Positions 1 to 10,426 of a stretch of 64,000 bases of DNA are shown here, piece after piece (the stretch's first letter is position 1; the number at the start of each line of letters is the position of its first letter). The DNA is from Vulcanimicrobiota bacterium (GTDB lineage: Bacteria > Vulcanimicrobiota > JAJTBE01). The notes under the pieces are model-generated. The model saw only the letters and a program-made list of their open reading frames with translations. It was not told the origin of the DNA and searched no databases. Both the position numbers and the translations under genes were made by a program. The stretch is taken from NCBI GenBank assembly GCA_021107945.1, contig JAIORV010000012.1, positions 1 through 64,000 on the forward strand, written 5' to 3'.

Positions 1-3000
1 AGCTTCAGGTTCTGCTTCTTCGACGGCGACTTCTTCTTTAGCCATCTCTTCAATTACTTCTTTTTCCGGTTCCGCTTCAGCTTCAGGTTCTGCTTCAGCT
101 TCTGCTTCTTCTATGGCGACTTCTTCTTTAGCCATCTCTTCAATTGCTTCTTCTTCCGGTTCCGGCTCTTCTCCGGTCTTCTCGGACATATCCTTGCCTA
201 AAATTCTCTCTATTTGCTCAAGTTTTTTCTTCAACACTTTGACTCTTTCAGGTTTGAGGTCCTTGATTTCCAGAGCGTCTTTAATAGCCTTAATTGTATT
301 ATCGTGGTCTTCAAGTTTTTCGTAAAGCAGTATGAGAGAGAGGCTGGCAGTGATGTTGTGAAGATCCATCTCGAGTGTTTTCTTGTACATTTTGATAGCC
401 GATTTGGTCTTGTCAATCTTCTCGTATGTAAATCCGAGCTCGTTGTATATCTCCGGCGCTTTCGTGAGTCGAAGCACTTTTTGATATTGAACTGTTGACA
501 GCGAGAATTTTCCAATATTTCTGTATGCCCGTGCAAGATTGAATAAATATCGCGGGTCTTTTGGTTTGAACTTTGTAAGTTTTTGCAGGAAAGGAATTGC
601 ATCTTTGTAATTATGCTCTTGCAGGTAAAGCGATACGAGCTTTTCAATGATTCGAATATCATCCGGGTCCATTTCATTCAGTTCAAGGCAAAGGTCAATC
701 AACTCCTGGCGTTGACCTGACCTCTCAAATGCTTCAATAAGTGGAATTAGTTTTTCCTTGGTTCTCTCACCTTTGACTTCGAGATATTTCTCCCAGTTAG
801 GAATAAATGTTTGCCAATCTTTCTTGATCCTGGCAATTTTTGCCATCAGCATATAAGGATCCTGTAAACCCGGTCTGAGTGAAATCAACTTTTCAATATG
901 GGCTTTTGCTTTTTCATACTTCTTTAACTCCATGAAATCGTGAATAATTTCCATTCTCCCCTGCACCTGATCATCGGAGATTGAAGGTCTCGTAACAGGC
1001 ATGGACTCGGACGCAGTTTCTTCAAAAGATGGTGTGGCTGCGGCCTCAGCTTTTTCAGTTTCCAGGGAGCCAAGATCTATAAAAAATCCCTCTTTGTTTA
1101 TTGAGGCAGTTTCAACCTCTTCTCCAACCTCCTCTTCCTCTTCCCGAGCTTTCTCCTCCTCTATTTTTCCAAGATCAAACATTTTCGTTGCTCCTGCTCC
1201 CGGGGCTTCTTCTTTTATTGCCGGAACAATCTCTTCTTCTTTTTCTTCCTCTTTTGTTTTGGAGAGTCTAGCTTTTGATAAAACAGGCTTGGCAGAGCTA
1301 CTGTCTTTTTGAGTAATCTTCATTTTCTTTTTCAAGTGCATCTTGCCAAGTTTTTCCTTGCTCTGCTCGACTTCCTCCTTCATTGAGGGAGGCGCTTCTT
1401 TTGCCGCCGGTTGAACGGCCTGCGGCTTTGGAATTTCCTCTTTCTTTTCCGCCTCTTTCATTTCCGCTTCTTTCATTTCCGCTTCAAGGTTTTGAACCAT
1501 TTTGTCCATTTTCTCAATATATTCCTGGTCATTGAAATGCTTTGCCAGTTCATGTCCCCTGCGGAATATTTCCAGGCTTTTGCCCTTATCTATATATTTC
1601 CCGACAAGTTCGCCAAGGCAATAGTAGGCTTGATAATAATCCGGCGCTCCTTCAACAATCTCCTTGAAGAGTTGTATTGCCTTCTTATCGTCTCCCTTGG
1701 CCTGTGCGGTAATGGCATGTGTAAACTTGCTCAGAATTTTTGGTTTAATTACGGGAGAAAGAACCTCTTCTCCATCCGCCTTACCTCTTGTTCTTCCCAG
1801 AGTTTTACCGAGCGCTTTCTTTTTGATTTTCGGTCTCCGTTTTTTCTTCTCCTGATGCCTTAATACGCTCATATCTTCCCTTGTCTCAACTTCTTTTTGG
1901 GCTTTTGGAATTCCAGCTTCGACAGGAACAACGAATTCCGGCTCGACGACTTCTTCTTCTTCTTGCGCCAACTCTCTAACAGACAACCCAATAATAGAAG
2001 TTCCCGACAACTCAAACAATGCATCCAGAGCGACCTGGGCTCTTTCATTATCGGGGTCATATTCAAGCAGTCTTGAGAGAGCAGTTTTTGCTCCATTTTC
2101 GCTCCCGAGTTTCAAGTAAAGATCAGTAAGGTCGAAGTAATTGTTAATATTTTCCGGTTCAATATCTAATGCTTTTTCATATTGCTCAATTGCCTGATTA
2201 ACCTTGTCACCCTTTGCAAGGGATTTGGCGAATTTGGTTCTGGCTCTGCTGTTCTCAGGATCCAGGGTTATCACTTTCTGAAATTCCTTCTCCGCCTCAT
2301 CAAACTCACCCTTTGCAGTGGAAACCTCGGCAAGACCGATGATAAGATCGAGGTCATTGGGATTGATCTTTGAAGCATATCCAAATTCGACTCTAGCTTC
2401 ATCATACTTCCTCATCTTCATCAGGGAGTAGCCTTTTTCAACCATCGCCGGAACAAATTTACAGTCAATGTCCACGGCCTGGTCGAAAAATTCAATAGCG
2501 ATCTCGGGTTTGTTACGATGGTATGAATAGACCATTCCAATTCCGTGCAACGCCTTGACATGTTTTGTCTCTTGTTTAACCGCTTTCTGGAATTCCTCAA
2601 AAGCGTAATCAATTTCATCCATACGGTAAAATGCCAGTCCCATTTCATAATGTGCTTCGGCGTTTTCAGGATTGAGTTCCGAGACTTTCTTCAATTCCGC
2701 AACGGCAATGTCATATTTTTCTTCAGCCATAAAAGTCTTTGCCATTGCGTAGTGGGCTTCAATATCGTTTGGTTTTATCTCAACTGTTTTCTGGAACATA
2801 TCCACAGCTTTATTGTAATCTCCGTTCTCGAAATAAGCTCTGCCCAGTTGGAAGAAATATGTGGCGTTATTTGGTTTCAACTCCAGGACTTTTTTGTATT
2901 CCTTGATGGCCTCCTCATTTCTTCCTGTCTTAAAATAGACAAGGCCCAGGTTGTACCTGGCAAACGAATCCTGCGGATTGAGAGATACGGCGTTGAAAAA

Positions 3001-4053
3001 GTGATTTATCGCTTTTTCATAATTTCCAACTTTTTCAAATGCCGTTCCAAGGTGATAATGTGCGTAGGCATCTGCAGGATTCATCTTTAATGAAGCTTCA
3101 AGGTGTTTAATAGCGTTATCTGCATCTCCCATTTGCAGGTAAATTGCACCCAGGCTGTAGTGTGCTTCGGCATATTTGGGTTCTATTTCAATTGATGTTT
3201 TATATTCCTGAATAGCAAAATCCGGTCTGAAAATGGATTCACAAGCCTTCGCCAGAAGGAAGTGTGCTTTTGGATCTCTTTTATTTGTATCAATCGACTT
3301 CTGAAGTTGACCAATTGCCTGTTTGAATTTTCCCTGTTTCAAATAAGCACGACCAAGAGCGAAACGTAACTTTGGGTTGGAAGGATCGGACTCCAGACCT
3401 CTCTCGTACTTTTTTACCGCGATTCCGACCATGCCCTCATCCTCAAAAATCGTACCGAGGTTGTAGAATGTCTCTGAAAATTTCGGATTTGTATCAATAG
3501 CCTTCTGGAAATTTATCTTGGCGAATTGATACTGGTCGATTTCTGCATAAATCCTTCCCGATGCGTTATATGCTTCCCAGAGATTACTGTTTAATTCCGT
3601 GGCTTTCTTTAAATGAGAAAGCGCCATCTCTTTCTTGTTAAAATATTTATAACACATACCAAGCTGATAATGAGCCCAGGCGTCATCCGGTCTTATTAAA
3701 ATAGGACGCTCGAATGTACTGAAAGCTTCCTCTCTTTTCTTGTTATAGTAAGCTTTAGTTGTGGGATCATCAAAAACTTTGTATATCTCCGAATCGATTT
3801 CATATGCTCTCTCCCAAGACTTAAGAGCCGGAGCGGTTTCATTTCCACGACAATAAACAAAACCAACGTGCAAATGAGCCTTTGCATGCCTCGGATTTTG
3901 CTTGATAGTGAATTCATACTCCTTGAACGCATCGCCAAAAGCATTATTTTCCTCATGGGCCATTGCAAGTCCAAAGTGCGCTTCGGGGTCGTCAGGATTG
4001 AGTCTTACAAGAGTTGTATATTTTTGCAGGGAATAACTCGATAACTCAGGCAT
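1..4053 (-). CDS. Giant tetratricopeptide-repeat protein (C-terminus beyond window edge)
   Basis: An uninterrupted minus-strand reading frame starts at ATG 4053 (MPELSSYSLQKYTTLVRLNP) and is still open at base 1, so at least 1351 residues are encoded. Residues 1 to about 690 are roughly twenty consecutive TPR-like units of about 34 residues, with motifs such as AHYxLG, YxxAIxxF and NP spacing. A basic patch follows (about 730-760), then a short helical block, a Glu/Lys/Ala-rich linker (about 850-1015), a second TPR block (about 1030-1270) and an acidic Glu/Ala/Pro tail in which IEEMAKEEVA recurs. No signal peptide or membrane segment is visible, so a cytoplasmic scaffold is inferred. TPR arrays bind other proteins; the partner is unknown. 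The gene is divergent from the acetyltransferase at 4197. Confidence 0.9.
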   Translation of the reverse strand, partial: MPELSSYSLQKYTTLVRLNPDDPEAHFGLAMAHEENNAFGDAFKEYEFTIKQNPRHAKAHLHVGFVYCRGNETAPALKSWERAYEIDSEIYKVFDDPTTKAYYNKKREEAFSTFERPILIRPDDAWAHYQLGMCYKYFNKKEMALSHLKKATELNSNLWEAYNASGRIYAEIDQYQFAKINFQKAIDTNPKFSETFYNLGTIFEDEGMVGIAVKKYERGLESDPSNPKLRFALGRAYLKQGKFKQAIGQLQKSIDTNKRDPKAHFLLAKACESIFRPDFAIQEYKTSIEIEPKYAEAHYSLGAIYLQMGDADNAIKHLEASLKMNPADAYAHYHLGTAFEKVGNYEKAINHFFNAVSLNPQDSFARYNLGLVYFKTGRNEEAIKEYKKVLELKPNNATYFFQLGRAYFENGDYNKAVDMFQKTVEIKPNDIEAHYAMAKTFMAEEKYDIAVAELKKVSELNPENAEAHYEMGLAFYRMDEIDYAFEEFQKAVKQETKHVKALHGIGMVYSYHRNKPEIAIEFFDQAVDIDCKFVPAMVEKGYSLMKMRKYDEARVEFGYASKINPNDLDLIIGLAEVSTAKGEFDEAEKEFQKVITLDPENSRARTKFAKSLAKGDKVNQAIEQYEKALDIEPENINNYFDLTDLYLKLGSENGAKTALSRLLEYDPDNERAQVALDALFELSGTSIIGLSVRELAQEEEEVVEPEFVVPVEAGIPKAQKEVETREDMSVLRHQEKKKRRPKIKKKALGKTLGRTRGKADGEEVLSPVIKPKILSKFTHAITAQAKGDDKKAIQLFKEIVEGAPDYYQAYYCLGELVGKYIDKGKSLEIFRRGHELAKHFNDQEYIEKMDKMVQNLEAEMKEAEMKEAEKKEEIPKPQAVQPAAKEAPPSMKEEVEQSKEKLGKMHLKKKMKITQKDSSSAKPVLSKARLSKTKEEEKEEEIVPAIKEEAPGAGATKMFDLGKIEEEKAREEEEEVGEEVETASINKEGFFIDLGSLETEKAEAAATPSFEETASESMPVTRPSISDDQVQGRMEIIHDFMELKKYEKAKAHIEKLISLRPGLQDPYMLMAKIARIKKDWQTFIPNWEKYLEVKGERTKEKLIPLIEAFERSGQRQELIDLCLELNEMDPDDIRIIEKLVSLYLQEHNYKDAIPFLQKLTKFKPKDPRYLFNLARAYRNIGKFSLSTVQYQKVLRLTKAPEIYNELGFTYEKIDKTKSAIKMYKKTLEMDLHNITASLSLILLYEKLEDHDNTIKAIKDALEIKDLKPERVKVLKKKLEQIERILGKDMSEKTGEEPEPEEEAIEEMAKEEVAIEEAEAEAEPEAEAEPEKEVIEEMAKEEVAVEEAEPEA

Positions 4054-4196
4054 TCTATCAACTCCTTCTATAGTAGGAAGTTACGTTTTCTACAAGTACA
4101 TGTTTTTTCCTTTTACTTCATTTTCCCTGTTAAAATACAAGGATTATGTGATTTATTATAAAAAATACTAGGATTCTGAATTAAGGAGGATCCTAT

Positions 4197-4736
4197 ATGA
4201 TATTTGGCAAGAATATAAACCTGTGGGCGATAGAAAAATCCGATCTTGTACAAAATTATTCCTGGGGAAATGATCCCGAACTTGTAAAATTTACAGGAAT
4301 CACTCCATTGCCAAGATCCGGGTGGGAAATTGAAAGGTGGTATGAGTCGGTCCTGGGAAATCCAAATATTTTTGTATTCTCAATCAAGTTAAATGACAGC
4401 ACATATATAGGAAACGTGGAAATCACCAACCTGGATTGGCGCAATCGCAAGGGAGAAATTGGAGTGATGATTGGAGACAAGAAAAGCCAGGGAATGGGAT
4501 TTGGAACGGAGGCAATAATGCTGATGTGCCAATTCGGCTTCGGAGAAATGAACCTGCACAAGATTTATGCCAGAATATTGGCATTTAACGAAATAGCTGT
4601 TAAAACATTTGAGAAATGCGGCTTTAAGAAAGAAGGTATTGAAAGAGACAGTTACTATTCAGGGGGTGAATACAGGGATATATTAATATTTGGAATTCTC
4701 AGGGATGAATTCAGGGAAATAGATAAAGGAAATTAG
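4197..4736 (+). CDS. GNAT family N-acetyltransferase, RimJ/RimL-like
   Basis: The 179-residue product has the GNAT fold of RimJ/RimL-type enzymes, which move an acetyl group from acetyl-CoA to an amine, often a protein N-terminus, ribosomal protein or antibiotic. The acetyl-CoA pyrophosphate loop is seen as QGMGFGTEAI near residues 100-109, followed by the usual FGEMNLHKIYARI strand-helix and NEIAVKTFEKCGFKKEG. The ATG is preceded by a strong AAGGAGG at 4183-4189, which fixes the start. Length is normal for the family. It stands alone, divergent from the TPR gene and convergent with the secretion ATPase. The substrate cannot be told from sequence. Confidence 0.9.
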   Translation: MIFGKNINLWAIEKSDLVQNYSWGNDPELVKFTGITPLPRSGWEIERWYESVLGNPNIFVFSIKLNDSTYIGNVEITNLDWRNRKGEIGVMIGDKKSQGMGFGTEAIMLMCQFGFGEMNLHKIYARILAFNEIAVKTFEKCGFKKEGIERDSYYSGGEYRDILIFGILRDEFREIDKGN

Positions 4737-4824
4737 AAAGTAAGCATCCGGTCCGGGTAACCCAGAGCAATCGCCCTGGAGAAGGCTAAAGTTCTTTGCT
4801 TCTTTGCGTTGTTTTTCTAATCCT

Positions 4825-7113
4825 CTAATTTGTGGACCCGATCTCTTGCTCCCGTACAATTTTCTTTGCGCGTTCCAGGAGTATAACTCTCCATACTTCC
4901 TCTTCCGTGGTTATTCCTTCTGCCACTTTTGCAAGGGCGTCCTCAAGGAGTGTCCTCATATTCTGGTCTTCCCGGGCTTTTTCCAGGATCCTGTCCGCAC
5001 TGGCTTCCTGCAGGAACAATTCCCTGACATCATAGGTCATCGCAAGCAGTTCAAAAACGCCGATACGTCCATGATACCCCGTATAATAACATTTGGGGCA
5101 GCCGGTTCCCTTGAGGAGATTCTTGGGATCGAACGGAACTCCATGTTGCTCCATTTCCTCGTGAAGTTTTGAAGAAAAAGCAAACGGCACACCGCAGTGG
5201 CTGCAATTTCTTCTTACAAGTCTCTGCCCCATTGTTCCGATGCATGTGGCTGTAATAAGCCTGGGGTCAACTCCCATATCCTTCAATCGGAAAAGAGTTG
5301 AAACGGCATCATTGGCGTGAATGCTTGTGAGGACCATATGACCTGTGAGAGCGGATTCCATTGCCATCGAGGCGGTAACAACATCCCTGATCTCTCCCAC
5401 CATTATAATGTCCGGATCATTTCGCACAAAAGCCCTCAGGGCAATATCAAACGTAAAATCCGCCGCAGGATTAATCTGAACCTGGGTGGCTCCACTTATT
5501 GAGTATTCCACGGGATCCTCGGCCGTGAGAATCTTCTTGCCGGGGCTGTTTAAAAGCTTTATAGCCGCATATTGCGTGGTGCTTTTACCGCTTCCCGTGG
5601 GACCGGAAATCAATATCATTCCATAGGGCATCTCAATTATACTCTTGAATCTCTGATAAGTCTTTTTTTCAAAACCAAGTTTATCAAGAGATAAATCCCG
5701 TGATTCTCTCTGTAAAACTCGAATTACAACACTTTCCCCCAGAACCGAGGGAAGAATTGCAATCCTAAGATCGAGATTGACGGAACGGATATAAATACGT
5801 CCATCCTGTGGCTTATTTGACACGTCAAGGCGCATGTTTTTACCCGACTCACCCGACAGCACTTTCACGATTGAGACTACCTTATCGTGAATGTCCCTTT
5901 CTTTTATACCGGCGAGAAGATCGTCAATAACATAGTCCTGGGTTAAAATGCCGTCGATCCGATATCTTACCTTCATGAATTTGTCCCTTGTGGGTTCAAT
6001 ATGAATATCGGATGCGCTCCTTACAAGCGCCTGCTTGATAATGGTTTCAATTAAAGGTCGGACTCCGCCCGCGGATGCATCTCCCCCAAGAGTGAAAGTA
6101 CTAAGGTCGAGAACGTCATACTGGGGAGGTTCTTCAAAAACGGTCCCTGCCTCTTCTTCCACCGATTCCGGAGACAACTCTTCCTGGCTTTCCCCCGCCT
6201 TCTGCTCCTTGCGGGAGGCCTCTTCTTTTTTCCGGATCCTGTCAGACATGTATTGAATAATTATACCAATATCATTATAAAGTGTGACATAACGGTTTTT
6301 GACCTTGCATCCAGTTGTTCTCTCCACAAAGCGAACGATACTGTTGTCTGAAGGGTCGTCCATTGCAATGGCAAGCTCCCCTTCATTCTCATAAAGAACC
6401 ATAACCCTGTGCTCAAGCATCTGCTCTTTTGAGAGCAATCCCACGCTCTCCTCTTTAAGACCGTCTCGTATTTCAAAAAGATCAATGTTGTCGTATCTTC
6501 CACTGTTAATGACGGCTTTTATCTGGAGCAAAACCTCCCGACTAACATATCGGAGTAATACCTCCTCAAGTTCCGTTATCTTACTGCCAAAAAGACTTTT
6601 TATCTTTTTGTAATCCTCCGGGGGCAGGATTCCCTGATCAAACATATATCTTGACATTAGACGATCCTGGGATATAATCTCCCTGATATCGGAAAAAAGT
6701 GTTACAAAACGCTCTCTGATTCTCGTTTCCGTAGTTTTCTCTATATATTTGACAATCTCCTTATTTGTGGGATCATCCATCGCCACGGCAAGGTAACCGT
6801 CTGTCTTATATATAATCATCGAACGGCTGTCCAGCATCTCCTCCCTGGAGATGAGACCCAGCGATTCATAATCTATCTGATCTTCAACTTCCAGCAAATC
6901 AATGCTTCCAAACTTGTCATTATGAAAAAGAGCCTTAGCAAGAAGGAGTTTATCCCTGCTGATATATTCGAAAAGAAGGTCTTCTACCTCGACCTCTTCG
7001 GTGGCAATCACGTGATTGATCCGCTTAATGTCCTGCCTGGGAATGAATCCCTGTTGCATTAAGAAATTCAGAATGGGAAGGTAAGTATTTTTAGATTTAA
7101 CATTAAAAATCAT
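4825..7113 (-). CDS. Type II secretion / type IV pilus assembly ATPase (GspE/PilB family)
   Basis: This is a hexameric cytoplasmic ATPase that powers pseudopilus or pilus assembly. The 762 residues hold two tandem N-terminal GspE-N/MshEN-type domains (about 1-150 and 150-300; both carry MLxxRxMxxY and ELAxAMDDPxxxxIV repeats), a Glu-rich linker, then the motor. Walker A GPTGSGKST lies near residue 505, the Asp-box TAEDPVEY and Walker B RNDPDIIMVGEIRD follow, and a tetracysteine zinc site (CSHC near 634, CPKC near 671) marks the GspE/PilB rather than the PilT branch. The duplicated N-domain makes it longer than a typical PilB (about 570). No other secretion or pilus genes are visible here, so the choice between GspE and PilB is open. 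Confidence 0.93.
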   Translation of the reverse strand: MIFNVKSKNTYLPILNFLMQQGFIPRQDIKRINHVIATEEVEVEDLLFEYISRDKLLLAKALFHNDKFGSIDLLEVEDQIDYESLGLISREEMLDSRSMIIYKTDGYLAVAMDDPTNKEIVKYIEKTTETRIRERFVTLFSDIREIISQDRLMSRYMFDQGILPPEDYKKIKSLFGSKITELEEVLLRYVSREVLLQIKAVINSGRYDNIDLFEIRDGLKEESVGLLSKEQMLEHRVMVLYENEGELAIAMDDPSDNSIVRFVERTTGCKVKNRYVTLYNDIGIIIQYMSDRIRKKEEASRKEQKAGESQEELSPESVEEEAGTVFEEPPQYDVLDLSTFTLGGDASAGGVRPLIETIIKQALVRSASDIHIEPTRDKFMKVRYRIDGILTQDYVIDDLLAGIKERDIHDKVVSIVKVLSGESGKNMRLDVSNKPQDGRIYIRSVNLDLRIAILPSVLGESVVIRVLQRESRDLSLDKLGFEKKTYQRFKSIIEMPYGMILISGPTGSGKSTTQYAAIKLLNSPGKKILTAEDPVEYSISGATQVQINPAADFTFDIALRAFVRNDPDIIMVGEIRDVVTASMAMESALTGHMVLTSIHANDAVSTLFRLKDMGVDPRLITATCIGTMGQRLVRRNCSHCGVPFAFSSKLHEEMEQHGVPFDPKNLLKGTGCPKCYYTGYHGRIGVFELLAMTYDVRELFLQEASADRILEKAREDQNMRTLLEDALAKVAEGITTEEEVWRVILLERAKKIVREQEIGSTN

Positions 7114-7156
7114 AATAAAACCCCCGGATTTATACTGAATATTATTATTCAGAAGA

Positions 7157-8686
7157 TCAAGGCTTCTCGGAATCCTGCTTGACCTCTTTCTTCTTTTCCT
7201 TTTTCACCAGGACTGTGACAGTCCTGTTATCCGATGTGAAATATTTTTTTGCGACTCTCATTATATCATCGGCGCTTACCATCTTCATCTTATCTCTTTC
7301 ATCAAAATTCTTCCATGAGCCTGTCCATGCCTCGGCATGTGCGAGATGCTGCGCCATTCCCATATTTGTGCTTATAATTTTTAAGTATCGTGCATCTATC
7401 TTGTTGTGGATTTTCTGTAATTCACGTTTGCCCACAGGTTTTGTTTTAAGTCTTTCAAGCTCGGCATAGATTGCCTTCTCAAGGTCCTGAGTTGTATTGG
7501 GGTTTTTAGGTGAGCCCATGACGACAAAGGCATTTGCATAACCAAATGTCCAATTCGATCCCGACACTCCAAAAGCGATATTTTTCCTGACAAGGTTCTT
7601 GTAGAATCTGCTTGTCCTTCCACTTGACAGGAGTGAAGAAATTACATCTAATACATATTGGTCAGGATGCCCGGGTTTCGGCCCATGGAACCCGATTACA
7701 ACCCTGGGCGCGGCTTCATACTTGACCTTGATTCTTCTCTCGCCCCTCTGAAGCGGCTCCTTCGCATATATGGGTTCCGGCAAAGGCTGAGCGGGTATAT
7801 TTCCGAAATATTCCTTTATGAGCTTCATTGTCTTTTCTTCATTAACATCACCTACAATCGCAATGATTGTATTCCCGGGGGAATAATATTTTCTGAAATA
7901 TTTCTCTATCTTATCCCTTCTTAATGACTCGATATCTGTTGCCCATCCCACGACATCCTGTCCGTAAGGTATTGCCACAAAAAAATGTGAAAAGAAGTTT
8001 TCGAAGAGAAGACCATTGGGATTGTTGTCCGTTCTCATTCTTCTCTCTTCATACACCACATCTCTCTCCGGGTAAAATTCCCTGAAAACAGGCTCTTTCA
8101 TCCTGTCCGACTCTATAAACATCCATAGCTCCAGCTTATTTGACGGGAGATTGCAGTAATAATCGGTTGCATCATATCCCGTGGAAGCGTTTAAACCTCT
8201 GGCGCCATGACCTTCATACAGAAAATCAAGCTCGTTCTTGCGAATATATTTTCTTTGCTCTTTCTGAAGCTTATGTACTTCATCCCACAATTTCTTTACC
8301 TTTGCTTTATCCATCTTGTGATAGTCGGAGATTCCTTTTGCCCGTTCCCTATCAATCTCATCCACCAACTTGTCGATTTTGGCCATAATAGGCTTCTCGG
8401 CCTCATAATTCCAGGTGCCGATTTTCTTTGTCCCCTTGAACATCATATGCTCCAGGAGATGTGATGCGCCGAACATGCCCGAATATTCATTGACACCCCC
8501 AACCTTGTGATAGCGATAAAGCGCCACCAAGGGAGCGTCATGTTTCTCAATAATCAATACTGTTAAACCGTTGGGTAAAACATGTTTTTTCACATCAAGC
8601 TTTACTTCTTTTGCCAGTGCCTGTGATGTGATAAATAATAAGGCAAGCAGGATAACTGCAATAACCGGTGATATTTTTCTTCTCAT
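7157..8686 (-). CDS. Exported M16 family zinc metallopeptidase (pitrilysin-like)
   Basis: M16 peptidases are clamshell zinc proteases. The inverted zinc motif HLLEH lies near residue 77 in GASHLLEHMMFKGT, and the downstream VVYEERRM near residue 210 supplies the third ligand glutamate. A hydrophobic signal peptide ending in ITSQALA (residues 1-25) points to export. A charged helical insertion of about 60 residues lies between the HxxEH helix and NASTGYDATDYY. Length 509 covers one catalytic and one partner half, as in the short bacterial M16B form. It lies 43 bases behind the secretion ATPase on the same strand and may share its transcript. The substrate is unknown. Confidence 0.93.
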   Translation of the reverse strand: MRRKISPVIAVILLALLFITSQALAKEVKLDVKKHVLPNGLTVLIIEKHDAPLVALYRYHKVGGVNEYSGMFGASHLLEHMMFKGTKKIGTWNYEAEKPIMAKIDKLVDEIDRERAKGISDYHKMDKAKVKKLWDEVHKLQKEQRKYIRKNELDFLYEGHGARGLNASTGYDATDYYCNLPSNKLELWMFIESDRMKEPVFREFYPERDVVYEERRMRTDNNPNGLLFENFFSHFFVAIPYGQDVVGWATDIESLRRDKIEKYFRKYYSPGNTIIAIVGDVNEEKTMKLIKEYFGNIPAQPLPEPIYAKEPLQRGERRIKVKYEAAPRVVIGFHGPKPGHPDQYVLDVISSLLSSGRTSRFYKNLVRKNIAFGVSGSNWTFGYANAFVVMGSPKNPNTTQDLEKAIYAELERLKTKPVGKRELQKIHNKIDARYLKIISTNMGMAQHLAHAEAWTGSWKNFDERDKMKMVSADDIMRVAKKYFTSDNRTVTVLVKKEKKKEVKQDSEKP

Positions 8687-8809
8687 TTAAAACTCAACTC
8701 CTTGAATTCCCGGAGGATTGATTGTGATATAGAGATATATAGCAATATCAAAAAAATCAGATTGAGGAAAGGTCTTACAATGGGTTTTGCAATGAGATTG
8801 TAATTCTTT

Positions 8810-10324
8810 CTAACTTCTCTTTTTCCTCTCCAGCTTAATTCCGCCGATTACAACAAAATCATCCTGAACCCGGATCTCTTCCTTTTTCGCATTTTTTGTG
8901 TCCTGAATCACTTCATTTTTTACGCTGATTGCTTTTTGAATGGTCTGTTCGGTTTCGCCTTCCTTTTTAGGGTGTAAGCAGTACAGATTTCCATCATTAC
9001 AACCGAAAATAAAATCACCCTTACTGCTGATGCAATTATTTTTGCCGATATTATATTCGCCGATTTCTGAAGGAACGGAATCTTCCCAGATAGTGTTGCC
9101 GTTGGAATCAAGTTTCGTCATCACCACATTTCTTTTATCTTCATCAGAAGTAAGCAGGTAAATTTCGTCGTTTACGACTTTGTAATCAATAAAAAGTTCA
9201 GTATATTTATCCCGTTTCCACTCAACTTTGCCTGTATCTGTATTTATTTTTACAAGACTGTAGCCCGCATTGGAGTTTTTCTTTGGGGCAACGGCGAATA
9301 ATGACTTTTCATCATTTGAGAACTGGAAACTGCGGTAATCTTCTTTAACACCCCATTTATCCCTTGACCCGACAGATTTCCCTCCTGAAAATTTAAGTGC
9401 TTTTGCCTTTAGCTTGGGCGAGCCGTGAGGATATCCATCCACATTGTATATCAACAACCCGTCTTTCCGAAAAGTCATTTCATGCACTCTGTTTTCGAGG
9501 GGAATTTTCCCGACTTTATCTCCATCAGCGGTGAAAACATGAAGCGAGGGATCATCATTATGGTAATATCCCATTGCCAAACAGATATTCCCGTCAGGTC
9601 CCTCGATCATCTGACGTTCTGAAATCACTTTATCAAATTCTTTAGTCCATTTATGCTTGTTTGTTATCGGGTCAAGAGCTACCAGAAATCCTCTGGTAAA
9701 ATGTTTTGAAGATACAAAGGCATAGTTGGCTTTATCTGTACTGATAAAATCTCTGATCTTGTGATGATGGGGGATAGATGAAAAGTCTATTGTGTTTGTT
9801 TTATTTAAACTTTCATCAAAAACTTCTATCTTTGCAGAGTTGGAATTATATAAGTAAGTAATTTTTTTATCGGGGGATTTTGCAAACATGAATCCTTGTT
9901 TATCACCAAATGGCGTAACATCAGGAAAAGCTTTTATTCCCTTATTGAAATTTATAAGTACCGGTGCTCCATAATCCTGCCTGGCATGATTTTTAAACGG
10001 AAGAACAAGCATATTATCGGAGTCCTCGGACATAGGAATTTTTATAAGGCAATTGGTTCCATCACGTCCTGATATCAGTGCTTTCCATCCGGCGGATTTT
10101 GCAAAAACGACAGGTGATAAGGATATTCCTGAACGAATTTTGGATATTTCAGAAGTCTGCTGTGATTTATCCATCAGAGCCTTTGCTATATCCGACGTGA
10201 GGTTTTTCATTTTACCGGATGATGGCTCGAACTTGTCCTCGGGTATTAAAGGTTGTTTAATATTACTGTTTGTTTTCAGGGACTGCTTTTGTATATTCTG
10301 TGATGCTGAATTTCTTATTTTCAT
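8810..10324 (-). CDS. Beta-propeller-like (PQQ/WD-type repeat) protein of unknown function
   Basis: I do not recognise a specific family. The 504 residues start with a polar, Gln/Ser/Lys-rich N-terminus without a signal peptide. From about residue 60 come repeats of about 45-50 residues resembling PQQ/quinoprotein blades, for example LVALDPITNKHKWTKEF, LVKINTDTGKVEWKRD and MTKLDSNGNTIWEDS, ending in a blade-like FGCNDGNLYCLHP. The last 60 residues are charged and finish with VVIGGIKLERKKRS. Such propellers are usually binding scaffolds. A cytoplasmic or non-classically exported product is inferred. No operon partner is obvious. Confidence 0.7.
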   Translation of the reverse strand: MKIRNSASQNIQKQSLKTNSNIKQPLIPEDKFEPSSGKMKNLTSDIAKALMDKSQQTSEISKIRSGISLSPVVFAKSAGWKALISGRDGTNCLIKIPMSEDSDNMLVLPFKNHARQDYGAPVLINFNKGIKAFPDVTPFGDKQGFMFAKSPDKKITYLYNSNSAKIEVFDESLNKTNTIDFSSIPHHHKIRDFISTDKANYAFVSSKHFTRGFLVALDPITNKHKWTKEFDKVISERQMIEGPDGNICLAMGYYHNDDPSLHVFTADGDKVGKIPLENRVHEMTFRKDGLLIYNVDGYPHGSPKLKAKALKFSGGKSVGSRDKWGVKEDYRSFQFSNDEKSLFAVAPKKNSNAGYSLVKINTDTGKVEWKRDKYTELFIDYKVVNDEIYLLTSDEDKRNVVMTKLDSNGNTIWEDSVPSEIGEYNIGKNNCISSKGDFIFGCNDGNLYCLHPKKEGETEQTIQKAISVKNEVIQDTKNAKKEEIRVQDDFVVIGGIKLERKKRS

Positions 10325-10426
10325 AATTTGTTATACCAACTTAATTGACTTAATTCGGACATTGAGGCCGTCGAAACACCCAATTACCTACCATTTTTGA
10401 ACGGAATCTTATTGTTCAATTTTTTC

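Noticed and set aside
231-677. Separate genes within 113-3974
   Set aside because: These frames are out of phase with the continuous TPR frame, which shows repeated TPR motifs throughout.
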